Shown: one piece after another, positions 13,109-20,610 of the stretch
Numbering within the stretch: position 1 is the first letter of the stretch
Layout: every line of letters begins with the position of its first letter
From: Corynebacterium sp.
GTDB lineage: Bacteria; Actinomycetota; Actinomycetes; Mycobacteriales; Mycobacteriaceae
DNA length: 23,917 nt
Assembly: GCF_030826625.1 (NCBI RefSeq)
Contig: NZ_JAPJNQ010000023.1
Location: 3,455 to 27,371 of the forward strand
Direction of reading: 5' to 3'
The notes under the pieces: generated by a model
The model's input: only the letters and a program-made list of their open reading frames with translations
Database searches by the model: none
Told to the model about the DNA's origin: nothing
Program-made: the position numbers and the translations under genes

Positions 13109-14953
13109 ATGTCTAAACCTGAATCACAAGGCGCATCCGGCGCTGATAAAGATCAAGTTTCGGATGAGCCGCAGCTTGGTACGGACGCAAACCTAGTCCG
13201 TGAAGATCTCAACGAGCTATCTGCTACTAAGCAGATAGCTTATATGTTGGAACACGAAGATGAAGTCGCTGTCAGCAAAGTCGACGATTCGGTGGAGCTT
13301 GCCTCTGAAACCGGCGATACCTCAATCGACTGGGGCGTCGTGCTGCCAGCCGGAATTTTGGTATTGGCTACCGTTATCTGGGGGCTGGCATTTACTGAAT
13401 CATTTAATGATTTTGCTAGCACCGCTTTTGGCTGGATTATCGATAACTTCGGCTGGGCGTTTATGCTGTTTACCACCGTCTTCGTGGTATTCGTTGTCAC
13501 CATTGCTGCGTCGAAGTTCGGCGCAATTAAATTAGGTTCGATCAATGAAGAACCAGAATTTAATACCATTTCGTGGATTGCGATGATGTTTGCCGCCGGT
13601 ATGGGCATTGGTTTGATGTTTTTCGGCGCCGCGGAACCAACCTTCTTCTACACCGATGGCGTGCCGGGTATTGACAATGACCCAGTCGGTGGTGCGATGT
13701 CACAGGCGATGTTCCACTGGACGTTGCACCCATGGGCCATTTATTCAATCGTCGGCTTGGCCATTGCTTATTCCACGTTCCGCGTGGGCCGTAAACAGTT
13801 GTTGTCCTCTGCATTCGTCCCGCTGATCGGCGAGAAGGCGGCTGCAGGTGCAGTCGGTCGCTTCATCGATATTCTGTCCATCTTTGCCACCGTGTTCGGT
13901 ACTGCATGTTCGCTGGGTCTGGGCGCACTGCAGATTCAGGCAGGCCTGGCAGCATCAGGCATTATTGACGATCCCTCAATGGCCGTCGTCGTCGGCATCG
14001 TGTTGGTATTGACTTTGGCCTTTATTCTTTCGGCGCTGTCGGGCGTCGGCAAGGGTATTCAGTATCTGTCGAATGCCAACTTGATTATGGCCGCGGTTTT
14101 GGCAATTTTCGTATTTATCGTCGGCCCGACCGTCGTTCAGTTGAACTTGATCCCTGGTTCGCTAGGTTCCTACCTGCAGAACTTCTTGATGATGGCGGGA
14201 CGCACCGCAGAAAACGGTGAAGCAGCCGCGGACTTTAGCTCGGCGTGGACCATTTTCTACTGGGCATGGTGGGTTTCTTGGTCACCATTCGTCGGTATGT
14301 TCTTGGCCCGCATCTCTCGTGGCCGTTCCGTTCGGGAATTCTGCGTCGGCGTGTTGCTGATTCCATCCGGTGTTTCCACGGTCTGGTTTGCCATCTTCGG
14401 CGGTACCGCAATCGATTTGGAACGCAAGGATGAAGGCGTAGTCTACGGCGACGGGACTACCGAAAACATGCTGTTTAATATGTTTGACCAATTGCCGCTT
14501 GGTGCAATTGCCTCCATCGTCGCGATGGTATTGCTGGCGACGTTCTTCATTACCTCGGCTGACTCTGCCTCGACGGTGATGGGATCGATGTCGCAGCGTG
14601 GGCGCATGGTTGCCACCCCATGGCTTTCTGCAACCTGGGGTGTTTTGACCGCTGCGGTTGGCCTGACCATGCTGCTCGGTGGTGGTGAAGATGCACTGGA
14701 TTCATTGCAATCTGTCACCATTGTTGCCGCCTCACCATTTTTGGTCATCATTATTGGCTTGATGTTCAGCCTGGTTAAAGACCTGCAAAATGATGTCATT
14801 TATGTCGAGCAGAAAGAACAGCAAGCCTTCGCCCGCAAGCTGGCGCGTGAACGCCGCCTGACCCGTGAAGCACACGAGAAGGCTGAACTGAAGCAGCGTC
14901 GCGCAGAGCGGTTGGATAGCTGGAAACCAGAATCGATGCGGAAAAAGAACTAG
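13109..14953 (+). CDS. betP: BCCT-family Na+/glycine betaine transporter, BetP-like
   Basis: A 614-residue carrier with twelve expected membrane helices between about 75 and 565. The TM3 glycine motif is GMGIG (164-168), with glycine where proton-coupled choline carriers have aspartate, which points to Na+-coupled betaine uptake. The Trp-rich substrate signature WTIFYWAWWVSW (380-391) is followed by SPFVGMFLARISRG. The N-terminus (1-75) is acidic and the C-terminal tail (about 565-614) is strongly basic and helical (ARKLARERRLTREAHEK). In BetP the C-terminal helix senses K+ and membrane state during hyperosmotic stress. The gene lies between rsmI and metS, as betP does in C. glutamicum. The upstream gap is rich in repeats. 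Close paralogues (LcoP, EctP) remain possible. Confidence 0.9.
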   Translation: MSKPESQGASGADKDQVSDEPQLGTDANLVREDLNELSATKQIAYMLEHEDEVAVSKVDDSVELASETGDTSIDWGVVLPAGILVLATVIWGLAFTESFNDFASTAFGWIIDNFGWAFMLFTTVFVVFVVTIAASKFGAIKLGSINEEPEFNTISWIAMMFAAGMGIGLMFFGAAEPTFFYTDGVPGIDNDPVGGAMSQAMFHWTLHPWAIYSIVGLAIAYSTFRVGRKQLLSSAFVPLIGEKAAAGAVGRFIDILSIFATVFGTACSLGLGALQIQAGLAASGIIDDPSMAVVVGIVLVLTLAFILSALSGVGKGIQYLSNANLIMAAVLAIFVFIVGPTVVQLNLIPGSLGSYLQNFLMMAGRTAENGEAAADFSSAWTIFYWAWWVSWSPFVGMFLARISRGRSVREFCVGVLLIPSGVSTVWFAIFGGTAIDLERKDEGVVYGDGTTENMLFNMFDQLPLGAIASIVAMVLLATFFITSADSASTVMGSMSQRGRMVATPWLSATWGVLTAAVGLTMLLGGGEDALDSLQSVTIVAASPFLVIIIGLMFSLVKDLQNDVIYVEQKEQQAFARKLARERRLTREAHEKAELKQRRAERLDSWKPESMRKKN

Positions 14954-14960
14954 CGGCAAG

Positions 14961-14984
14961 ATAATGGCAACCGAAGACCATTAT
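14961..14984 (+). terminator. Hairpin just after the betaine carrier gene
   Basis: ATAATGG (14961-14967) pairs with CCATTAT (14978-14984) with a 10-nt loop, and the flanks GGCA and TGCC could add outer pairs. It begins 7 nt after the stop codon. There is no clear U-tract. Confidence 0.4.
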
Positions 14985-15051
14985 TGAAAACTGCCAGCCA
15001 CGAAGCGGTAGCGATGCCACTTGTGGTTTTGCTGCCGATCCTGTGAATTCA

Positions 15052-15086
15052 TTGAACCCCGGTAACCATGTGGTGCCGGGGTTCAA
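15052..15086 (+). terminator. Strong 11-bp hairpin directly upstream of metS
   Basis: TTGAACCCCGG (15052-15062) and CCGGGGTTCAA (15076-15086) are perfect complements with a 13-nt loop. It ends 14 nt before the metS ATG and only 7 nt before its GGAGG. As a terminator it lacks a T-run. It may end upstream transcription or regulate metS translation. Confidence 0.5.
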
Positions 15087-15100
15087 TTATGCTGGAGGAC

Positions 15101-16942
15101 ATGTCTGAAAATGTGCTTGTGAATGTTGCCTGGCCGTATGCCAACGGCCCCCGTCATATCGGACACGTCGCAGGATTTGGCGTTCCATCCGATGTATTCG
15201 CTCGCTTTCAGCGAATGCGTGGCAACAACGTCCTGATGGTCTCGGGTACCGATGAACACGGCACGCCGCTGTTGGTGCAGGCGGATAAAGAAGGCGTCTC
15301 TGTCCGCGATTTGGCGGATCGTTACAACCGGCAGATCGTGGAAGATCTGCGTGGGTTGGGCTTGTCTTATGACTGGTTTACCCGCACCGTGACTCGCACC
15401 CACTACGCGACGGTGCAGGAATTGTTCAAAGGCCTGTACAACAACGGCTACATGGTGAAAGAAACCACAATGGGGGCTGTGTCACCATCGACGGGCCGTA
15501 CACTGCCGGATCGTTATATCGAGGGCACCTGCCCGATTTGTAACGCCGACGGTGCTCGGGGTGACCAGTGCGATAACTGCGGCAACCAATTGGATCCTGC
15601 CGACCTGATCGATCCGGTATCGAAAATCAACGGCGAGACCCCAGTATTCCGCGAAACCGAACACTTTTTGCTGGACTTGCCGGCGCTTGCCGACGCCTTG
15701 CGTGAATGGCTTTCCACTCGGGAAGGCTGGCGGCCGAATGTATTGAAGTTCTCGCAAAACCTGTTGGCCGATATGCGCCCGCGTGCGATGACCCGCGATA
15801 TCGATTGGGGCGTTCCCGTACCGATCGAGGGCTGGGAAAACAATAACGCGAAAAAGCTGTACGTATGGTTCGATGCCGTGATCGGTTACTTGTCTGCTTC
15901 GCTCGAATGGGCACAGCGCACCGGTGACCCTGATGCGTGGAAGCAGTTCTGGCTGGACCCTGAAACCAAGTCTTATTATTTCCAGGGCAAAGACAACATC
16001 ACTTTCCACTCGCAGATCTGGCCTGCGCAGCTGCTGGGCTATGCCGGCAAGGGTGCCAAGGGTGGCGGGGAACACCGTTATGGCGAGATAAACTTGCCGA
16101 CGGAAATCGTTTCCTCGGAGTTTTTAACGATGTCTGGTTCCAAGTTCTCCTCGTCGAAGGGCTTGGTCATCTACGTCAAGGACTTCTTGGAGGAATTCGG
16201 CCCAGACCCGCTGCGATATTTCATTGCGGTGGCTGGTCCAGAAAATAACGACGCAGATTTCACCTGGGACGAATTCGTCCGCCGCATCAACAATGAGCTG
16301 GCGAATGGCTGGGGCAATCTGGTTAACCGCACGGTGTCGATGGCGCACAAAAACTTTGGTGAAGTGCCAGAACCTGGCGAGCTGACCGATAGCGATCGCC
16401 GCATCCTGGATTTGGCGAACAACGCATTCGACGTCGTCGGTGATGCCTTGTCTCGCTCCAAGTTCAAAGCTGGCATCACCCACGCTATGCACGTCGTCGG
16501 CGAGGCGAATGCCTATATCGCAGAAAACGAACCATGGAAGCTGGCGAAAGACGAATCCCAGCGCGAACGTTTGGCGACGGTTCTGTGGACAGCTCTGCAG
16601 GTTGTCTCTGACTGCAACGTGCTGCTCACGCCTTATCTGCCACACCTGGCGCAACGGGTTCATGAGACGTTGGGACGCGATGATGTCTGGGCAGCACAGC
16701 CAGAGATCGTGGAAGTTGTCGATGACTACGACGTCGAGCTCGTCGGCGTGGGCGTGCCAGACAAGGGGCAGAAGTACCCAGCGATTACCGGCGATTATGA
16801 CGCTCAGGCAGCGACCTGGAAACGCGTGGACGTTGCCCCAGGAACTGCTTTGGCTAAGCCGAAACCGCTGATTGCGAAACTGGACCCTGAACTTGGTGAG
16901 ACCGGTCCATCCTGGGCGCCGGTGAATGACACAGAAGATTAG
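15101..16942 (+). CDS. metG: Methionyl-tRNA synthetase
   Basis: From ATG 15101 the enzyme has 613 residues. The HIGH motif is intact (HIGH at 19-22, in YANGPRHIGHVAG). The zinc knuckle has Cys144-x2-Cys147 and Cys157-x2-Cys160. The second class I signature reads KFSSS (348-352) in place of KMSKS. The anticodon-binding helices follow. It charges tRNA-Met in the cytoplasm. No separate EMAP-type C-terminal domain is visible. ATG 15101 is next to GGAGG (15094-15098), with only 2 nt between them, which is tight. Upstream in-frame ATGs at 15089 and 15068 lack an RBS, and 15068 falls in the loop of a strong hairpin. The gene is flanked by hairpins, so it may be an independent transcription unit. In mycobacteria the gene is called metS. 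Confidence 0.95.
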   Translation: MSENVLVNVAWPYANGPRHIGHVAGFGVPSDVFARFQRMRGNNVLMVSGTDEHGTPLLVQADKEGVSVRDLADRYNRQIVEDLRGLGLSYDWFTRTVTRTHYATVQELFKGLYNNGYMVKETTMGAVSPSTGRTLPDRYIEGTCPICNADGARGDQCDNCGNQLDPADLIDPVSKINGETPVFRETEHFLLDLPALADALREWLSTREGWRPNVLKFSQNLLADMRPRAMTRDIDWGVPVPIEGWENNNAKKLYVWFDAVIGYLSASLEWAQRTGDPDAWKQFWLDPETKSYYFQGKDNITFHSQIWPAQLLGYAGKGAKGGGEHRYGEINLPTEIVSSEFLTMSGSKFSSSKGLVIYVKDFLEEFGPDPLRYFIAVAGPENNDADFTWDEFVRRINNELANGWGNLVNRTVSMAHKNFGEVPEPGELTDSDRRILDLANNAFDVVGDALSRSKFKAGITHAMHVVGEANAYIAENEPWKLAKDESQRERLATVLWTALQVVSDCNVLLTPYLPHLAQRVHETLGRDDVWAAQPEIVEVVDDYDVELVGVGVPDKGQKYPAITGDYDAQAATWKRVDVAPGTALAKPKPLIAKLDPELGETGPSWAPVNDTED

Positions 16943-16950
16943 TTTTCACC

Positions 16951-16982
16951 ATGGCTGCAGCAAATATGAATGCTGCAGCCAT
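16951..16982 (+). terminator. Perfect 12-bp hairpin between metG and the MFS gene
   Basis: ATGGCTGCAGCA (16951-16962) pairs with TGCTGCAGCCAT (16971-16982) around the 8-nt loop 16963-16970. It begins 8 nt after the metG stop. No T-run follows. It covers the first possible ATG of the next gene (16970), so it may also influence that start. Confidence 0.5.
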
Positions 16983-18343
16983 TACCGTTGAAGAAGGTGA
17001 ATCCCACGAGTGTTAAGCAGAGAAAAACTCCTTTAATCGTCGCACCTTTGGCCTTCGCCGCTGTGATCTCTGCTGCGGCTAATTTGCGTGCGGGTATTTC
17101 TTCGCTCGGTGCCGTCCTGGAGCAGGTGACGGCTGCGTTTGCTGCCCCGGCATCGGTGGCCGGATTGTTGACCGCAATGCCTGGGTTCGCATTCGCCATC
17201 ATGGGCTTGGCAGCAGTGCCGATTGCCCGCCGGTGTGGATTGTCAACCACATTGTTGGCGGGCATGGTCGCAATGTTTATTGGGTTGGCATTACGACCGC
17301 TGATCGGCGCACATCTTCCTGGCGGGATGGCCACGTTCATCGTCTTGACCGCGTTAGTGGTTGCCGGTATCGCGCTGTTGAATGTCTTATTACCAGCTTG
17401 GATTAAGCAGCACGCTCCGCGCCGCTCCGTGGTGTTGATGTCGTGCTATTCCGGGTTTTTGGGGCTTTCTGGGGCGATCGCCCCGTTGAGCGCACTGTGG
17501 TTTTCCGGAGCTCAAGCATGGCGCCCCGCATTGGGAACGTGGGCAGTGCTCGCAGCGATCCAACTCGTGGTGTGGGTCTTTGTTGTCGCCAAGGTCGGCA
17601 TCGACAAGCCATCGAAGCCATCAAAGCCTTCGAAACCAGTGAAGCCCCAGCACCACCAACCCGTGGCACAAAGAAGTCAGGAGAGTGCGGGCAGCTGCGA
17701 GGGGCGAGACAGCGTAGAGCAAGCCTTGGAAAAGACTTCGCTGTGGCGCTCGCCGACGGCGGTGGCAATGATGGTGTTGTTCGGGCTGCAATCTTCGAAT
17801 GCTTATGTGCAAATGGGCTGGTTGCCACAGATATTGATCGACCAGGGGGTTGCCCCGGGTCGGGCCGCGGTCGCATTGGCGGTGCTGGGCTGCGTCAACG
17901 TTATCGGGGGTGTGAGCATGCCGTTCGTAGTTGCTCGAATTCGTGATCTACGTCCATTGATCGTGGTCTTTGGTGTGCTCACCACCGGCGGTTATGTGGG
18001 AATCATTTTTGCTGGGGCCCTCTCCCCAGAGGTGTGGGCGATCGTGCTGGGCTTGGGCGGAATGTGTTTTCCGACGATCCTCGCACTGTTGGCAGAGCGC
18101 ACGTGTACGCCAGAGGTGACGGCTCGTTTGTCTGGCTTTGTGCAACCTTATGGCTATTTGATGGCTGGCCTGCTGCCGTTGCTGATCGGCTTCGTTTACC
18201 AGGCGACCGGGCAGTGGTTATTGATACTGACTGCGATGGCGCTGACTGGTGTGGGTATGTCTGCGTTGGGCTATCGGGCCGGAAAGAAAGTCTTTATTGA
18301 CGATGAGCTGGTGCAGGCTGCCCGGCCGGAGATAGCCGGATAA
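16970..18343 (+). CDS. MFS transporter, CynX/NimT-like
   Basis: Up to 457 residues with about twelve membrane helices in two halves. The opening LRAGISSLGAVLEQV (after TM1) and the GFLGLSGAIAPLSALW segment are typical of the CynX/NimT group (cyanate or nitroimidazole-type transport). The substrate is not predictable. The central cytoplasmic loop between the halves holds a Lys-Pro-Ser repeat (IDKPSKPSKPSKPVKP) coded by a 9-bp tandem repeat. The start is uncertain: ATG 16970 overlaps the loop of a strong hairpin and has no RBS, while GTG 16997 in the same frame lies outside it and would give 448 residues. Charged residues before TM1 are compatible with either. The tatD gene starts 18 nt after the stop. 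Confidence 0.85.
   Translation: MLQPLPLKKVNPTSVKQRKTPLIVAPLAFAAVISAAANLRAGISSLGAVLEQVTAAFAAPASVAGLLTAMPGFAFAIMGLAAVPIARRCGLSTTLLAGMVAMFIGLALRPLIGAHLPGGMATFIVLTALVVAGIALLNVLLPAWIKQHAPRRSVVLMSCYSGFLGLSGAIAPLSALWFSGAQAWRPALGTWAVLAAIQLVVWVFVVAKVGIDKPSKPSKPSKPVKPQHHQPVAQRSQESAGSCEGRDSVEQALEKTSLWRSPTAVAMMVLFGLQSSNAYVQMGWLPQILIDQGVAPGRAAVALAVLGCVNVIGGVSMPFVVARIRDLRPLIVVFGVLTTGGYVGIIFAGALSPEVWAIVLGLGGMCFPTILALLAERTCTPEVTARLSGFVQPYGYLMAGLLPLLIGFVYQATGQWLLILTAMALTGVGMSALGYRAGKKVFIDDELVQAARPEIAG
17606..17650. repeat. 9-bp tandem repeat in the MFS central loop
   Basis: AAGCCATCG, AAGCCATCA, AAGCCTTCG, AAACCAGTG and AAGCCCCAG follow head to tail. The first three encode KPS; the last two are diverged (KPV, KPQ). 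Confidence 0.7.
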
Positions 18344-18347
18344 TCGT

Positions 18348-18353
18348 TACACT
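18348..18353 (+). promoter_or_regulatory. Candidate -10 box of tatD (leaderless)
   Basis: TACACT fits TAnAnT and ends 8 nt before ATG 18362. The intervening GGGGCATT offers only a weak RBS. It lies in the 18-bp gap after the MFS gene, so tatD may have its own promoter. Confidence 0.38.
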
Positions 18354-18361
18354 GGGGCATT

Positions 18362-19204
18362 ATGTCGAAAAAGAAGTCACGCCCACAACCGTTTCCTGCC
18401 CCCGAAATCACTGGCATTGTTGATGCCCATACTCACCTGACATCGTGCCGGGATGCCAGCGTGGAGACGCTGTTGGAACGCGCGATCAGCGGCGGTATTG
18501 GGGAAATCTGCACCGTCGGCGATGACTTAGTCGAAGCTGAACAAGCTCTGCGTGCGGCGCAAAAACACCCGAACTTGCATGCCGCATGTGCGATTCATCC
18601 GACAAAAGCTGATCAGCTGGACGACGATGCCAAAACTCGCTTGCAGGAAATGGCACGCGATGAGAACTGTGTCGCGATTGGTGAAACCGGCCTGGATACC
18701 TATTGGATTAGACATTCTCCGGCGACCACCGCGAGTTTGGAACAGCAGGAAGCCTCGTTGCGGTGGCATATACAGCTGGCTCGCGAGGTAGGCAAGACAT
18801 TGATGATTCATAATCGGGAAGCTGATGCGGATCTGCTCCGCATTCTTGACGACGAACCGGCGCCACCGCAGGTGATGCTGCATTGTTTTTCTTCGCCGGT
18901 AGAGATGGCAAAAGAGGCAATTGAGCGTGGTTGGGTGCTCAGCTTCGCCGGCAACGTGACATTCAAGCGCAATGACGAGTTACGGCAAGCAGCTTCTTTG
19001 GTGCCGAAGGGGCAGTTATTGATTGAAACTGACGCTCCGTTTATGACCCCGGAGCCATTTCGTGGTGCACCCAACGAGCCGTCACTAGTGGGCTACACCG
19101 CCTTGTGCGTTGCACAACAGCGTAATCAAACCCCAGAGGAGCTGGCGGCGGAGGTTCGTGCCACTTACCGTCGTGTGTATGGCTTGACGGAGTCCAACGT
19201 GTAG
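18362..19204 (+). CDS. tatD: TatD-family metal-dependent hydrolase (DNase)
   Basis: A 280-residue TIM-barrel amidohydrolase. Metal ligands are visible: DAHTH (Asp21, His23, His25), Glu108 in GETGLD, His150 in MIHNREAD, His174 in LHCFSS and Asp224 in IETDAPF. The PFRGAPNEP loop is typical of TatD. Family members are metal-dependent 3'-5' exonucleases/DNases linked to DNA quality control. The ATG at 18362 follows a TACACT -10-like box. The order metG, tatD, rpfB, ksgA, ispE is conserved in mycobacteria (Rv1007c-Rv1011), with metG inverted there relative to this window; here all are on one strand. Confidence 0.95.
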   Translation: MSKKKSRPQPFPAPEITGIVDAHTHLTSCRDASVETLLERAISGGIGEICTVGDDLVEAEQALRAAQKHPNLHAACAIHPTKADQLDDDAKTRLQEMARDENCVAIGETGLDTYWIRHSPATTASLEQQEASLRWHIQLAREVGKTLMIHNREADADLLRILDDEPAPPQVMLHCFSSPVEMAKEAIERGWVLSFAGNVTFKRNDELRQAASLVPKGQLLIETDAPFMTPEPFRGAPNEPSLVGYTALCVAQQRNQTPEELAAEVRATYRRVYGLTESNV

Positions 19205-19430
19205 AAGCACGAGAATGTGACAAAATGCATAATCGCAATCTCGCCAGCGTAGCTGTTCTGAATGTGGCGCTGGTGAACCGTGGGTGAACTGTGAATTGTG
19301 TGGCGAACGGAAATCACTCGCGTTTCGCAACACGCTGTTGCGTTATCGTATTGTTACTATCGTTGCATTGTTTGCGAGTCCCTAGTGCCTTCGGGGGATT
19401 CACCTCACGTGAGAATTTTTAAGGAAGTCC
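19205..19430 (+). promoter_or_regulatory. Leader/promoter region of the rpf gene
   Basis: This 226-bp gap holds a short run of GGTGAAC-type direct repeats (about 19272-19295), the inverted repeat CGCAACA-CGC-TGTTGCG (19326-19342), a TACTAT box (19355-19360) that may be a -10, and the palindrome CTCACGTGAG (19404-19413) shortly before the RBS AAGGA (19421-19425). It suggests dedicated regulation of the resuscitation factor. I could not identify a c-di-AMP riboswitch or a specific regulator site. Confidence 0.4.
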
Positions 19431-20591
19431 ATGTCGACCAAAAAGCAGATCCAACGAATCAACTCCAACGCCTCAACGCCACTGCGCGTTGCAACCGGGG
19501 GAGTCGTTGGTGCCCTGCTGGTTGGTGGCGTCGTTGGGCTGAATGCGCACAAGGATATCGTTGTTGATGCTAACGGCGAGCTGATCGAGCTTTCCACCTT
19601 CGCGAAAGATGTAGAATCTGCTCTCGCTGACGCTGATCTTGAGCTCAGCACACACGACGTTATCTCCCCAGCTTTATCTGAAGACGTGCACGAAGGTGAC
19701 ACCATCACGGTGCGCACCACCAAGCCGGTTGCCGTCACCATTGATGGCGCAGATACCGAATTGACCACCACTGCTAGCACCGTTGGTGAGCTTCGTAGCG
19801 AGATTGCCGGCCTGCACCGTGGCGCCAAATTGTTGGCGAATGGGAAAGAGGTTCTGGGTGACGACGCGTTGACCACCGGAATGAAACTGGAAGCGGTAGC
19901 ACCCAAGATCGTTTCAATTATCGATGGTGGGAAGACGGTTTACACCCAGCAAGCGGTGCGCACCGTCGGCGAGCTGCTGGATGCCCGTGACATTCAGTTG
20001 GGTGAATTCGACCGTCTGCACCTGCCGGAAGATACCAAGCTGACGACTGGCATGGAGATCGTCATTGATCGCGTGAACTTCGAGGATGAGCGCATTAGTG
20101 AGCCGATTGATCCTGAGGTGATTTACCGGGATGACGCGAATTTGAACGAAGGCGATGAGCAGGTTGTTGAGTCCGGAGCCTTCGGCCACCGTGAGGTCAC
20201 ACTGCGGAAAAAATTTGTCAATGGCCAGGAAGAAGCTGTTGAGCGTATCGATGAGCACGAGACTGCTCCCGCCCAGCCGCGCGTAATCGCTCGTGGCACT
20301 AAGCCTGTGGCACCGGCGGCACCGGCAGCTCCCGCCGTCGCTGGTGGATCCGTGTGGGATGAACTCGCTGCATGTGAATCTAACGGAAACTGGTCGATTA
20401 ATACCGGTAACGGTTACCACGGTGGCCTACAATTCAATGCTGGTACCTGGGCAGCCTACGGTGGTACCGCTTATGCACCAACCGCAGATTTGGCAACTCG
20501 TGAGCAACAGATTGAGATCGCGAAAAAGACTCAAGCCGCACAGGGCTGGGGTGCGTGGCCTGCCTGCACAGCGAAGATGGGCTTGCGCTAA
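19431..20591 (+). CDS. rpfB: Resuscitation-promoting factor, RpfB-like (DUF348 x3, G5, transglycosylase)
   Basis: A 386-residue exported protein. A basic N-terminus and one hydrophobic segment (about 20-37) act as signal or anchor; no lipobox Cys is present. Three DUF348/YabE-type repeats follow (about 42-83, 99-140, 158-199), then a G5 domain (about 214-290), an Ala-Pro linker and the Rpf domain (307-385). The catalytic Glu316 sits in ACESNGNW, and Cys315 and Cys379 should form the conserved disulfide. The enzyme is a lytic transglycosylase acting on peptidoglycan and promotes growth resumption. The start ATG 19431 has RBS AAGGA. In corynebacteria the homologue is named Rpf2. It is followed after 19 nt by ksgA. 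Confidence 0.95.
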   Translation: MSTKKQIQRINSNASTPLRVATGGVVGALLVGGVVGLNAHKDIVVDANGELIELSTFAKDVESALADADLELSTHDVISPALSEDVHEGDTITVRTTKPVAVTIDGADTELTTTASTVGELRSEIAGLHRGAKLLANGKEVLGDDALTTGMKLEAVAPKIVSIIDGGKTVYTQQAVRTVGELLDARDIQLGEFDRLHLPEDTKLTTGMEIVIDRVNFEDERISEPIDPEVIYRDDANLNEGDEQVVESGAFGHREVTLRKKFVNGQEEAVERIDEHETAPAQPRVIARGTKPVAPAAPAAPAVAGGSVWDELAACESNGNWSINTGNGYHGGLQFNAGTWAAYGGTAYAPTADLATREQQIEIAKKTQAAQGWGAWPACTAKMGLR

Positions 20592-20595
20592 CAGC

Positions 20596-20604
20596 TGTTA
20601 AACT
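20596..20604 (+). promoter_or_regulatory. Candidate extended -10 of ksgA (leaderless)
   Basis: TGT plus TAAACT (20599-20604) fits an extended TAnAnT box and ends 6 nt before ATG 20611. It lies in the 19-bp rpfB-ksgA gap, allowing ksgA expression apart from rpfB. Confidence 0.42.
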
Positions 20605-20610
20605 ACCGGC

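Noticed and set aside
15052..15086. tRNA fragment or T-box leader upstream of metG, suggested by a GGTTCAA-like segment
   Set aside because: The sequence is explained by a simple perfect hairpin. There is no acceptor stem, anticodon arm or T-box sequence.
15482..16663. Minus-strand open frames inside metG (up to about 197 codons)
   Set aside because: They lie wholly within a well-supported synthetase gene and show no domain features.
19205..19430. c-di-AMP (ydaO-type) riboswitch before the rpf gene, as found before some actinobacterial rpf genes
   Set aside because: I could not recognise the conserved core of that riboswitch in this gap. A covariance-model search would be decisive.
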